The translations under genes and the position numbers were made by a program. Below, piece after piece: positions 8,725 through 17,674 of a stretch of 64,000 nt of DNA. How positions within the stretch are numbered: position 1 is the first letter of the stretch; each line of letters starts with the position of its first letter. This DNA is from Dysgonomonas sp. Marseille-P4361 (lineage in GTDB: Bacteria > Bacteroidota > Bacteroidia > Bacteroidales > Dysgonomonadaceae): positions 186,001-250,000 of the forward strand of contig NZ_OPYL01000001.1 of the NCBI RefSeq assembly GCF_900343125.1, read 5' to 3'. Under the pieces are notes generated by a model. It saw only the letters and a program-made list of their open reading frames with translations. It had not been told where the DNA came from and searched no databases.

Positions 8725-11133
8725 TTATTTGATTGTATATATATTTGTCTTCTTCAGCCAGTTCTTATAATCAGCTAGTTTGAATGGGGGTTCGCCATAT
8801 AAATAATGGTTCGCCAACTTCTTACCTTCTACATCGTAACTAATCAATAACATCCCCTGTCCACTCATTTCTGGCAATTTTGTTATCTCCGCTCTTCCGT
8901 TTGCTTCTATAGTAAACGACCCTTTATATATTTCTTTACCAGTAGCCACATCTACCACTTTTACATTCCCTTTAGACACTTTACGAGTATCATTTACGAC
9001 TACCAACGGATGTACACCTTCTTTAGCGTCATTAACAAATACACAAACATCTTCATGCACTGTTTTCAAGAAATGGAAGGCTAATTTCTTCGAATTGTAG
9101 TAATCTGTAACAGCATCAGATAACACTGGCCATCCATCACGAATGTTCCACCAGATAATTCCCGATCTATTTGGCTTATCTCCTCTCCACATCTCAACAA
9201 AGAATTTCATTGCTTCGGCTTGTACTGACTGAGAAGCCATGATGAAATCATCCAGATCTGCAGGAACAGAGCCAAATAAAATTTTCACTTGATTAGTCAT
9301 TAAATCATTCCTTCCGCCCTGTTTTGGAGATTGACTGTATATTCTCACAGCCTTGGTCATCCATTCGTCATTCCATAGACCAACTTCTCCATTAAGCCAG
9401 GGGCTAACACACTTTGGAGTAAACATCTTTTCAAGGCTTTCACGATTAGGGCAACCATGATACCCTATTTCGCTTACAAACTGAGCTTTTGCCTCGGTAT
9501 AGAAAGGATCTTTATAATAACCTCTTGGCCCCCACAGATGATTTTCCGGTAATAAATCATCGTGACTACCTTCATCATACACAGTTTGACTATAATACGG
9601 TGAGCTTGGCAAAAAATCTCTGGTTGGATCCATCTCGTATATAACTCGCGGAAGTGTCGTTCTTGTCACGAGATCCTTATTTGGGTCTATATTGAACGGG
9701 CGCATGCTCCATCTTAGAGCCAAGTCATCTTCATTATTACCGGACCAAAGAACTAGAGATGGATGGTTTCTGAATTTTCGTACTACCGATATAGCTTCTT
9801 TTTCGATTGCATCGGCAAAGTCCTGCCGTTGAGGATAGAATGTACATCCCATCGCAAAATCTTGCCATACCATAATACCAGTTTCGTCGCATAACTCAAA
9901 GAAACGAGAATCTTCGTATACATTTCCACCCCAACATCTGACCATATTACAGTTCATTTCAACCATCAGATTAACTGCATCTTCTACCAAAGAAGCATCT
10001 CTACTATGCAAGGCATCAATGGGCACCCAGTTTGTCCCTTTGATAAATAGTCTTTCGCCATTTACGATAAAGCAAAAGCGACCAGGATCATCAGGCATAC
10101 GGTTTACATCTTTAAGGTCTAGCTTTGTTATCCTTACTCCAACTTTTGATTCATGTTTAGACAGTACCCTTCCTTCTTCAGATACTAATTCAACTTTAGC
10201 ATCATATAAAGCAGGCTCGCCATATCCTCGCGGCCACCAAAAATCTACATTTTCCAAATCTACGACAACACGAAAAGCGTGTCTTATAATATCAAAATCG
10301 GACTTATAAACCTCTTTCCCTTTTCTTGTAAGAGTTACAATTGCTCTGCTTTTGTCTAGCTGATCGAAAGGTATTTCTGTTTGAACATCCAGAAATAATT
10401 GAGCTTTTTTATTCTCCAAATCTATAGTAGTTGTCATCCAATGCGCATCTACAATATTAGTATTGTTTACCACGCGTAACTCAACATCTCTCCATAGCCC
10501 AGCACTCACCAACCGAGGCATGATATCCCAGCCGTATGTGTGAGGAGCTCGTCTCAGATAAACCGATTCTTCGTTCGCAAAATTGCCAACACTGAAGGTT
10601 CCCAAAAAATATTTCTGAGCTTCTATTACTGAGGAACGGATAATCACCTGAAGTTCATTATCTCCTCCTTTATTCAATAATCTTGTCACATCAAATTCAT
10701 GCTCGATAAACATATTATCTACAGAACCGACTTGCTCTCCGTTTAACCAGATATCGGCAAGGCAGTCTATCCCTCCGAAGAAAAGCTTCACATGTTCATC
10801 TTCTCCTATCTGAGGTGTAGCAAATCTCTTAGAGTAACACCATTGATGTCCTTCATATTTTCGGAGATCATACACATTATTACCGATCATAGGATCTGCA
10901 ATAATACCGGCTTTCAGCATATCCAATTCCACATTTCCAGGTACGGTTGCTCTTATCTCTGTCCCTTGTATTGCTATCATATCCTGAGGAGTTCTAACCA
11001 CCTCTCTTGGCTGAGGGAAGAATTTCAGGTTCCAGGTTCCATTCAGAGATATATTTTCAGCTCCTAGCGTTGAAGACATCAAAATGCAAGCAACGAGTAG
11101 AATCAAATAGTGTGTCGTGTGTTTAATTTTCAT
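8725..11133 (-). CDS. GH2 beta-mannosidase-like glycoside hydrolase
   Basis: This secreted exo-glycosidase has 802 residues with an N-terminal signal peptide (ILLVACILMSSTLGAE). The order is that of GH2: an N-terminal jelly roll (ISLNGTWNLKFF; AGIIADPMIGNN; FFGGIDCLADIWLNGEQVG), an immunoglobulin-like domain, then the TIM barrel with INGERLFIKGTNWVP-type entry. The acid/base Glu is in LWSGNNEDD (about residue 463), the WxGNNE form seen in beta-mannosidases, and the nucleophile Glu is in FVSEIGYHG (about residue 553). Beta-mannosidase is the best guess; other GH2 activities remain possible. It begins 38 bases after the rhamnosidase stop and is probably co-transcribed with it. Confidence 0.88.
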   Translation of the reverse strand: MKIKHTTHYLILLVACILMSSTLGAENISLNGTWNLKFFPQPREVVRTPQDMIAIQGTEIRATVPGNVELDMLKAGIIADPMIGNNVYDLRKYEGHQWCYSKRFATPQIGEDEHVKLFFGGIDCLADIWLNGEQVGSVDNMFIEHEFDVTRLLNKGGDNELQVIIRSSVIEAQKYFLGTFSVGNFANEESVYLRRAPHTYGWDIMPRLVSAGLWRDVELRVVNNTNIVDAHWMTTTIDLENKKAQLFLDVQTEIPFDQLDKSRAIVTLTRKGKEVYKSDFDIIRHAFRVVVDLENVDFWWPRGYGEPALYDAKVELVSEEGRVLSKHESKVGVRITKLDLKDVNRMPDDPGRFCFIVNGERLFIKGTNWVPIDALHSRDASLVEDAVNLMVEMNCNMVRCWGGNVYEDSRFFELCDETGIMVWQDFAMGCTFYPQRQDFADAIEKEAISVVRKFRNHPSLVLWSGNNEDDLALRWSMRPFNIDPNKDLVTRTTLPRVIYEMDPTRDFLPSSPYYSQTVYDEGSHDDLLPENHLWGPRGYYKDPFYTEAKAQFVSEIGYHGCPNRESLEKMFTPKCVSPWLNGEVGLWNDEWMTKAVRIYSQSPKQGGRNDLMTNQVKILFGSVPADLDDFIMASQSVQAEAMKFFVEMWRGDKPNRSGIIWWNIRDGWPVLSDAVTDYYNSKKLAFHFLKTVHEDVCVFVNDAKEGVHPLVVVNDTRKVSKGNVKVVDVATGKEIYKGSFTIEANGRAEITKLPEMSGQGMLLISYDVEGKKLANHYLYGEPPFKLADYKNWLKKTNIYTIK

Positions 11134-11171
11134 TATATCACTTGTTTAAGTTTAATCTTGTTTACTTTTAA

Positions 11172-13811
11172 CTAAAGAGTAAAAGAGAATGTATGTTTGC
11201 CCCCTTTGACATTTTCTTTCTTATCAGTATAAACAATAGCTGATGTATTTTCAGGAATAACAACCGTTAGTGTTATTTTATTCCCCTCGCGTTTCCATTC
11301 CGATTTTATCATACCTTTTACTGACTTGTATTCACCTTTAGCCCAAGTAAGGTCTTCCACATAATGAGGTTTTATAACAATCTTAGAAAAGCCCGGTACA
11401 CTTTCATCACAGTCTATTCCGGCTATACTTCTTGTCATCCAAGAACTAATATCGCCTAAGAATACATGGTTAACTGAAGCGTCTCTAAATTCAGGCGACA
11501 ATACCCATGTTTCACCTAAAGTAGTCAATCCACTTTTAATCCAATTTCCCCACGAAGGAGCCTCTTCTTTCGTTGCCATCTTGTAAACTGTTTCAACATA
11601 TCCATACTCAGTTAGTACTCTTGGTACATATTTACTACCCAGTACTCCAAAATCGAGAAAATAATTATTATCTACTATTATTTGATTAAGCTTATCAGCC
11701 ACCTTTTGGGTATATTCTTCGGGAACTATACCAAGACCTAAGGCTACAGCTTGTGCTGCCTGTGTTCCATTGGCATATATCGCTTCCTCTGCATCAAAAT
11801 ATTTCGTGTTAATAAATTCTTTCAGACTTTGCGCTTTATTCAAATATGGAGTAGGATCATTACCTGTCACTTCAGCAAAGTGAGCCATCAATTTATTATC
11901 GTAATAATAGAAACAAGTTGTTGTATAATCTGTTGGGGTCTGAGCTTTATAAAACACCCAGTCTCCAATGCCGTAAGTAACCGTACCGTTAGCGTCTTCT
12001 CTATTTTTCAGGTATTGAAGATATCGTTCGTACGTTGCATATAGCTTATGGATCGTTCTTGTATCTCCATAGTATTTTTCAATCGCTGTAGGAATAATAA
12101 ATAAAGCTGCATCCCATACTGGTCCTATCCAATCATCGTACCCCCACCCAGAACTCGGAATTATACCCGAAATGTTTCCCGCTGGAAGCTGATTGTCAAT
12201 AAAATCATCCATCCATTTTTCATAAAGCTTAATACCATCATAATTTAACAATGCTAAGTCTATGATAACGTGAGCATCGGCTGTCCATCCATTTTTCTCG
12301 CGCTGAGGGCAATCTGTCGGGATACTATGCAAGTTTCCAACATAAGAGCGGAGGGTCGCTTCCCATACTTTATTGAATAACTCATTCGAACAGCTAAAAT
12401 GTCCAACTTGCTCGACTGCTGAGTGCATAAACAAAGCCGTTACATCTTCTTTTTTAAGTTTCAATGGTTTGTCTGATTTAACTTCTACATATTGGAAACC
12501 ATGATAGGTAAATTTAGGGGCAAAAGTCTCTACCTCTCCACCTTTCATGTAATACGTATCAGTCTGGAATTCGATATCTTTCATCGGATTGTAATATATA
12601 TCAATGTTCCTCATTTCGATGCGTCCATTGTCTTTCTTCAATTCTCCATGCATCAAAGTCACCTTTGTATCTTTCTCTCCTTTCAGATTGATGCGACATA
12701 CACCTGTTAGGTTAATTCCAAAATCGAACACATATAATGTATCTCCAAAAGACTTCATAGAAACTGCCGGTATCTCTTTCACTACTTTCACCGGCTCTAC
12801 TTGTTGTGCTACCAAGAGTGGAGATGGTGCTTTCGTTTCGATTGCTTGTTGCCATGTCGATTCATCATAATCAGCATTACTCCAACCACTATTTTCGAGG
12901 CGAGCATCATATCTTTCTCCACTATAAATATTATTATAAACAGAAGCGCCTGTTGAGGTCTTCCACGTTTTGTCGGTAAGAATAACTTCTTTCGAGCCAT
13001 CGGTATACCATACATGAAGCTCCATTATCAGCTTTGAACGATCGCGCCACCTTGCTTTTTCGAAGTCCCAAGTAGCTACGGGTGCTGCCTCGTTGTAGAA
13101 GCCATTACCCAAAACCGCACCTACTACATTCTTTCCCTCTTTCAACAGAGATGTTACATCTATACTTGTATATAAATTACGTTTATCATAGTGAGTATAT
13201 CCCGGTTCCAAACTATGAACCTGAGCATCGGAACCATTTATCAAAAGTTGATAATAAGCTGTCGCACTTACATAAGCACGAGCTTTACAGACCGCTTTAT
13301 TTACTTCAAATGTTTTACGAAGCATAGGAGCCGGCCCGTATTCTTTATCAAACTGATCTGTTATCCATGAGGCTTTCCAGTCGTCTTGAGATAATTTAGC
13401 TGTTTCGAAACTATCTATCTTAGATTCTATGCTTTTATATGACGAAGCACCCCATGCCTTTACTTTCCAATAATATTTAGCATGTGACTTTAATGTAGCC
13501 TCTCCATTATATTCGACAAAGCTAATTTCTGAATTAACGAGATCAGAAGACCATATGTCTCCAGATTCATTTTTCAACAACACTTCTTTATTAGAAGCTA
13601 TTTCAATTTTAAAGGCTTTTTGGATAAATCCAGCATTATCTGTCGAGCTATAATTCCAGACAAAACGAGGCTTCTGAGCATCAATACCTATTGGAAAGGT
13701 TTGATATTCACATTTCATTTCAGTAATCTCTACTCGATCTTTTTGATTTGAACAAGAAAAAAGTCCAATCAATGTTAGGATTACAATTAAAGACATTGTA
13801 GTATTTTTCAT
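11172..13811 (-). CDS. GH78 alpha-L-rhamnosidase, lipoprotein
   Basis: This enzyme releases terminal alpha-L-rhamnose from glycans or glycosides and has about 879 residues from the ATG at 13811. The frame is open to 13940 but the upstream part overlaps the operator region. The start MKNTTMSLIVILTLIGLFSC gives a proper lipobox; an ATG three codons earlier (13820) is equally possible. The domains follow the bacterial rhamnosidase order: a fibronectin-like N-terminal part, a beta domain (RAYVSATAYYQLLINGS, GKNVVGAVLGNGFY), the (alpha/alpha)6 catalytic barrel with PTDCPQREKNGWTADA near residue 500 that holds catalytic acids, and a C-terminal beta sandwich. A LacI-type operator sits about 60 bases upstream. 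Confidence 0.92.
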   Translation of the reverse strand: MKNTTMSLIVILTLIGLFSCSNQKDRVEITEMKCEYQTFPIGIDAQKPRFVWNYSSTDNAGFIQKAFKIEIASNKEVLLKNESGDIWSSDLVNSEISFVEYNGEATLKSHAKYYWKVKAWGASSYKSIESKIDSFETAKLSQDDWKASWITDQFDKEYGPAPMLRKTFEVNKAVCKARAYVSATAYYQLLINGSDAQVHSLEPGYTHYDKRNLYTSIDVTSLLKEGKNVVGAVLGNGFYNEAAPVATWDFEKARWRDRSKLIMELHVWYTDGSKEVILTDKTWKTSTGASVYNNIYSGERYDARLENSGWSNADYDESTWQQAIETKAPSPLLVAQQVEPVKVVKEIPAVSMKSFGDTLYVFDFGINLTGVCRINLKGEKDTKVTLMHGELKKDNGRIEMRNIDIYYNPMKDIEFQTDTYYMKGGEVETFAPKFTYHGFQYVEVKSDKPLKLKKEDVTALFMHSAVEQVGHFSCSNELFNKVWEATLRSYVGNLHSIPTDCPQREKNGWTADAHVIIDLALLNYDGIKLYEKWMDDFIDNQLPAGNISGIIPSSGWGYDDWIGPVWDAALFIIPTAIEKYYGDTRTIHKLYATYERYLQYLKNREDANGTVTYGIGDWVFYKAQTPTDYTTTCFYYYDNKLMAHFAEVTGNDPTPYLNKAQSLKEFINTKYFDAEEAIYANGTQAAQAVALGLGIVPEEYTQKVADKLNQIIVDNNYFLDFGVLGSKYVPRVLTEYGYVETVYKMATKEEAPSWGNWIKSGLTTLGETWVLSPEFRDASVNHVFLGDISSWMTRSIAGIDCDESVPGFSKIVIKPHYVEDLTWAKGEYKSVKGMIKSEWKREGNKITLTVVIPENTSAIVYTDKKENVKGGKHTFSFTL

Positions 13812-13872
13812 ATAGGGCATTTGGTTAACAATTAATCTCTTATAATTACATCTATACATCTTTACTTTATCA

Positions 13873-13888
13873 ACTTTAACGATAAAGT
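13873..13888. promoter_or_regulatory. Putative LacI-type operator upstream of the GH78 gene
   Basis: ACTTTAACGATAAAGT is palindromic at 14 of 16 positions and is the most symmetric of the four sites. It lies in the gap between lacI and the rhamnosidase, 61 bases before the chosen start codon, where a repressor could block initiation or elongation. Confidence 0.75.
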
Positions 13889-13943
13889 AAAATGATAAAA
13901 AAAATACATAACACAAAGAACGAAGACTAACTCCCAACAAGGA

Positions 13944-14960
13944 TTAGTCAAACAAGAACAAAGAACAAGGTAAAACGATTTTATATTGACCTCTTTTCCC
14001 AGTTGTTTTCTTCTGCGATTCTATCTCTCTTAACAAAACATCAACTGCATTTTTACCTATATCAAAGACGGGCATTTCTGCTACATTAATTTTAGGTGCA
14101 ACAATATCGAAAGTAGAGACTTTATGTATAGATGCTAACCCAAAGCGTTCATTAAAATCAATCCCTCTGTTATTAAAATACAAGAATGTCTCTATAGCCA
14201 AAATATGAGTAGCAAAAAAGAAACCATCAACATCCGGAACTTTTTCAAAAATAGAATCTAATACCTTCACTATGTTTTTATCATAGTCTTCATACTCAAC
14301 GCAACCAATCAATGCTGGATTTAGTTTTATACCAGCCTCTGCCAAAGCTTGCTCATAACCTTCTGTTCTATAACCCATTGTTGTTAAGTGTGGATTAGTA
14401 GTGATCAAGGCAATATTCTTACAGCCTTTTTCAATCAAATGCTTAGTTAATTCATAACTACTCTCTTTATTATCAATTATAATATAGCTAGCCTGAAGCT
14501 CTGGAAAGAAACGGTCGAAAGTAACTAAAGGGAACTTACTGTCTATCAATCTTTCTATCTCTCTTTTCGACCTTTTCGTTGGAGCTAAAATAATTCCATC
14601 AACACCCTTTGCTCTAAACAAACGTAGTATTTTATCTTCCTTTTCTACATTTGACTCTGAGCTGGCAATCATTAAAGAGTACCCATTGTTACTAGCATTT
14701 TTCTCTATTTCTCTTGCCACAGAAGAATAGAAATCATCAGAAATAGAGGGTAAGATCAGTCCTATCGTTTTTGAACTACCAACATTTAAGCTTCTCGCTA
14801 TCAAGTTAGGTTGATAATCCATTTCTTCAGCGCATTTTTTAACAAGCTCTTGGGTAGCCTTGCTAATTCCTTTCTTCTCTGCCTGACCCGTCAATACCCA
14901 CGAGACTGTGGTCTTGGACAAGTTCAATTTTTCTGCTATATCTTTTAATGAAACTCTCAT
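13944..14960 (-). CDS. LacI-family transcriptional regulator
   Basis: This is a sugar-responsive DNA-binding protein of 338 residues. The N-terminal helix-turn-helix and hinge are clear (SLKDIAEKLNLSKTTVSWVL, residues 3-22; later YQPNLIARSLNVGSSKTIGL), followed by a periplasmic-binding-protein-like effector domain (GIILAPTKRSKREIERL; PHLTTMGYRTEGYEQAL; DGFFFATHILAIETFLYF). It is the first gene of the minus-strand PUL. Four similar operator-like palindromes, one 45 bases upstream of its own start, suggest that it controls susC, the rhamnosidase, the divergent esterase and itself. No hybrid two-component sensor or ECF sigma/anti-sigma pair is present. Confidence 0.95.
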   Translation of the reverse strand: MRVSLKDIAEKLNLSKTTVSWVLTGQAEKKGISKATQELVKKCAEEMDYQPNLIARSLNVGSSKTIGLILPSISDDFYSSVAREIEKNASNNGYSLMIASSESNVEKEDKILRLFRAKGVDGIILAPTKRSKREIERLIDSKFPLVTFDRFFPELQASYIIIDNKESSYELTKHLIEKGCKNIALITTNPHLTTMGYRTEGYEQALAEAGIKLNPALIGCVEYEDYDKNIVKVLDSIFEKVPDVDGFFFATHILAIETFLYFNNRGIDFNERFGLASIHKVSTFDIVAPKINVAEMPVFDIGKNAVDVLLREIESQKKTTGKRGQYKIVLPCSLFLFD

Positions 14961-15004
14961 TGTCGATCAGGCTTTTAGTATTATAAATAAAGTCAACAAG
15001 AATA

Positions 15005-15020
15005 ACTTAATCGTTAAACC
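15005..15020. promoter_or_regulatory. Putative LacI-type operator upstream of lacI (autoregulation)
   Basis: On the minus strand the sequence reads GGTTTAACGATTAAGT, sharing the 14-base core with the other three sites. It is 45 bases upstream of the lacI start codon, which suggests autoregulation. Confidence 0.65.
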
Positions 15021-15272
15021 TCCGCTAATTTATGATTTGACTTTATATTATGCAAATATTTCTCTACAAATCTGACTTTTTTAACATAAAAAGCAGAAAA
15101 AACATCATTTTAAATATTTTCAATAGCTTTAGATTCATATTATTTCAATACGAGAAAACTAATCGCTGCTATTTACAGGCAGAAGACAAAAAATAAATTA
15201 AGGGCAAACATATTAATAATGAAATAATTAATTATTACTTCTTCTACCAAAATACTATTTTTTCAGTCATAA

Positions 15273-15288
15273 GCTTTAACGATAAAGT
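15273..15288. promoter_or_regulatory. Putative LacI-type operator upstream of the esterase
   Basis: GCTTTAACGATAAAGT carries the shared 14-base core and lies 50 bases before the esterase ATG. It abuts a TTTATTTG sequence that resembles the Bacteroidetes -7 box, so bound repressor would cover the promoter. Confidence 0.7.
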
Positions 15289-15337
15289 TTATTTGTATAT
15301 ATTTATAATTCCAACAAATAAAACAAATGCCAATACC

Positions 15338-17293
15338 ATGAAAAAACCAATACTATTATTTCTATTATTATGTGCAACAATTACACTTTCAGCACAAGTT
15401 AAAGTTGCAAATATCTTTACAGACAATATGGTACTACAAGCCCATAAACCTATAAAAATATGGGGGACAGCCAAAAAAGGAGAAAATCTAAAAGTTAGTT
15501 TAGGAAAACAAGAAAAGAAAACAAAAGCTAATAAACATGGCAACTGGATCGTAGAGTTCCCAGCTCTAGACTACGGGGATCCGTGTGACATTAATATCAT
15601 AGGCGATAAAAATCGAATTCAATTATCTAATATATTAATAGGTGAGGTCTGGTTATGCTCCGGTCAATCCAACATGGCTATGAGAGTAAATGCCGGAGGA
15701 GGACAAGTGTATAATTACAAAAATGAAGAGAACAATGCGAACTATCCAAATATTCGCTCTTTTAATGTAAAACCAAACTATTCTACAAGTACGAATGTAG
15801 ACATTGAAGGTACCTGGGAGATATGCTCTCCTGCAACAGTATCTGATTTTTCTGCTGTAGCTTATTTCTTTGCAAGAGAAATACATAATAAAACTGGTCT
15901 ACCAATAGGAATAATAAACTCCTCTTGGGGCGGGACTGACATAGAAACATGGATAAGCTCAAATGCATTCGATACGCTCCCTTCTTTATTTAAAGAAAGA
16001 TATAAACAAGTCTATGAAATAGGAGTAGACTCAATCTTAAAGCAAAATGCCAACAATAAAAAAGCTTTCACAGAATTAGTTACAAACGATATAGGTATAG
16101 AAGAGGAATGGCAAAAAATCAATTTAGACACTGATTCGTGGAAAGAAATGGCCATCCCTCAAGAATGGTCGAATACAGATTTAGCTGATTTTGATGGAGC
16201 TGTATGGTTCAGATACACCCTAAATATCGCAGATAAAGATGCTGGCAAACCTGCAATTATAAACTTAGGAAAAATAGACGATGATGACATTACATGGATA
16301 AATGGAGTAGAAATAGGTAAGACCGAAGGCGCAGGGCATGATAGATCTTATAACATCCCAGCCAATATTTTAAAAGCTGGTGCTAATTCAATTGTCGTCA
16401 AAGTCATGGATGGAAGAGGGGCAGGCGGATTTACAGGCACACCTAATGAACTTTATATCACCACCGAAGAAGGACAATATTCCCTTGCAGGCAACTGGCT
16501 ATACAAAGAAACGGTAAGTAGTAAAGGATTTAATTTCATAGATGGAGAACCTAACATATGCAACAGCCTACTATACAATGCAATGATAGACCCTATCAAA
16601 TCATTTGCAATTAAAGGGGTTATATGGTATCAGGGAGAGAATAATGCGGGAGCTGCTTTTAATTATCGCACATTATTTCCGTTACTCATCAATGATTGGC
16701 GCTCAAAGTGGAATGATAGTCTCCCTTTTTACTGGGTTCAATTAGCTTCTTTTATGCATAAGTCAGAACAACCACCAACTTACGACCATTGGGCGGAATT
16801 AAGAGAAGCACAAAATCTCACTTTATCGCTAGAAAAAACAGGACAGGCAGTCACTACCGACATTGGAGATGCGAACGACATCCATCCCCGGAACAAGCAA
16901 GATGTGGGTAAACGCTTAGCTTTAATTGCTCTAAACAAAGATTTTAACATAAAAGACATAGTATATTCAGGTCCGACATATAGATCAATGGAAAAGAAAG
17001 ATAACAAAATTATAATCACGTTTGACAATACTGAAAATGGGATAATAGTCAAAAATAGATATGGCTATATTGAAGGATTCTCTATTGCAGGGAAGGATCA
17101 AAAATTTGTATGGGCTAAGGCCAAACTTATTGATAAAGATAAAATAATGGTCTATTCAGAAAGCATAAGTAACCCCATAGCCGTTCGCTATTGCTGGGAA
17201 ATCAACCCAGATGTCAATTTTTACAATAGTTCAGAACTACCTGCATCTCCGTTCAGAAGAGACAATTGGAAATTAGATACACAAAAGGACTAA
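15338..17293 (+). CDS. Sialate O-acetylesterase-like (SASA) carbohydrate esterase
   Basis: This secreted carbohydrate acetylesterase has 651 residues from the ATG at 15338. The frame extends upstream only through a TTG at 15293 that lies outside the signal peptide. Residues 1-20 form the signal (LFLLLCATITLSAQ). The SGNH-type nucleophile serine is in CSGQSNMAM (about residue 109) and the paired Asp/His are in DIGDANDIHPRNK (about residue 512). Between them is a galactose-binding-like beta domain (about residues 265-375) with TWINGVEIGKTEG. The family removes O-acetyl groups from sialic acid or from plant glycans such as xylan and pectin. An operator shared with the neighbouring PUL argues that it deacetylates the same glycan. 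Confidence 0.9.
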   Translation: MKKPILLFLLLCATITLSAQVKVANIFTDNMVLQAHKPIKIWGTAKKGENLKVSLGKQEKKTKANKHGNWIVEFPALDYGDPCDINIIGDKNRIQLSNILIGEVWLCSGQSNMAMRVNAGGGQVYNYKNEENNANYPNIRSFNVKPNYSTSTNVDIEGTWEICSPATVSDFSAVAYFFAREIHNKTGLPIGIINSSWGGTDIETWISSNAFDTLPSLFKERYKQVYEIGVDSILKQNANNKKAFTELVTNDIGIEEEWQKINLDTDSWKEMAIPQEWSNTDLADFDGAVWFRYTLNIADKDAGKPAIINLGKIDDDDITWINGVEIGKTEGAGHDRSYNIPANILKAGANSIVVKVMDGRGAGGFTGTPNELYITTEEGQYSLAGNWLYKETVSSKGFNFIDGEPNICNSLLYNAMIDPIKSFAIKGVIWYQGENNAGAAFNYRTLFPLLINDWRSKWNDSLPFYWVQLASFMHKSEQPPTYDHWAELREAQNLTLSLEKTGQAVTTDIGDANDIHPRNKQDVGKRLALIALNKDFNIKDIVYSGPTYRSMEKKDNKIIITFDNTENGIIVKNRYGYIEGFSIAGKDQKFVWAKAKLIDKDKIMVYSESISNPIAVRYCWEINPDVNFYNSSELPASPFRRDNWKLDTQKD

Positions 17294-17313
17294 GCATCTA
17301 TCACTATAACAAA

Positions 17314-17357
17314 ACAGTCATTAGTAAATAGGATAAACAACGCTTATTAATGACTGT
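17314..17357 (+). terminator. Intrinsic terminator after the esterase
   Basis: ACAGTCATTAGTAA pairs with TTATTAATGACTGT (13 of 14 with one G-T pair), followed by a T-rich stretch (CTTAATTATTATTTTATCT). It separates the esterase from the second susC/susD unit. Confidence 0.85.
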
Positions 17358-17516
17358 CTTAATTATTATTTTATCTCAAAAAATCTCACCTCAAACATGT
17401 TCGGTTAACATAATTTAAAATTTAACATTCATATCTAAACAAAGTCAAACGACCTACTAGCTTTGTTTGCGACCACATTGTTAACCATTCCCCCCTTTGT
17501 TAAAAATATTAAGACA

Positions 17517-17546
17517 TTGTTTATACAAAAGTTATATTTATATTTG
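17517..17546 (+). promoter_or_regulatory. Bacteroidetes-type promoter of the second susC
   Basis: A TTG (17517-17519) and TATATTTG (17539-17546) are separated by 19 bases, the canonical spacing for the -33/-7 elements recognised by the Bacteroidetes primary sigma factor. The predicted leader is about 120 bases. Confidence 0.75.
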
Positions 17547-17674
17547 CTCGAATTTTTATTTTGTATGCCGGTTGTTAATCTTAAACAAACTACACATTAT
17601 TACATAATGTCCGTTTATTTAAGTGGAATAACCTTAAAAAATTTAACGTATTATTAATTAAATCTTAAAAAAGG

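Larger units (their letters stand above)
14961..15337. other. Divergent promoter region, lacI / esterase
   Basis: 377 bases between two divergent genes. It holds one operator near each gene (15005-15020 and 15273-15288), consistent with control of both directions by the same repressor. A near-consensus -7 element for the esterase (TTTATTTG, 15288-15295) overlaps the end of the second site. I see no small gene or RNA here. Confidence 0.6.
17294..17674. other. Intergenic region: esterase terminator, susC promoter and leader
   Basis: 381 bases without a gene. In order: the terminator (17314-17357), an 8-bp inverted repeat AAACAAAG...CTTTGTTT (17437-17444 and 17461-17468), the promoter (17517-17546), and a leader of about 120 bases with the perfect dyad ACATTATTACATAATGT (17594-17610). 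The LacI-type operator seen in the first PUL is not present. Confidence 0.65.

Noticed and set aside
11162-11178. Operator-like ACTTTTAACTAAAGAGT between the GH78 and GH2 genes
   Set aside because: It lacks the TTTAACGATWAAGT core and overlaps the GH78 stop codon; the GH2 gene is probably co-transcribed with GH78.
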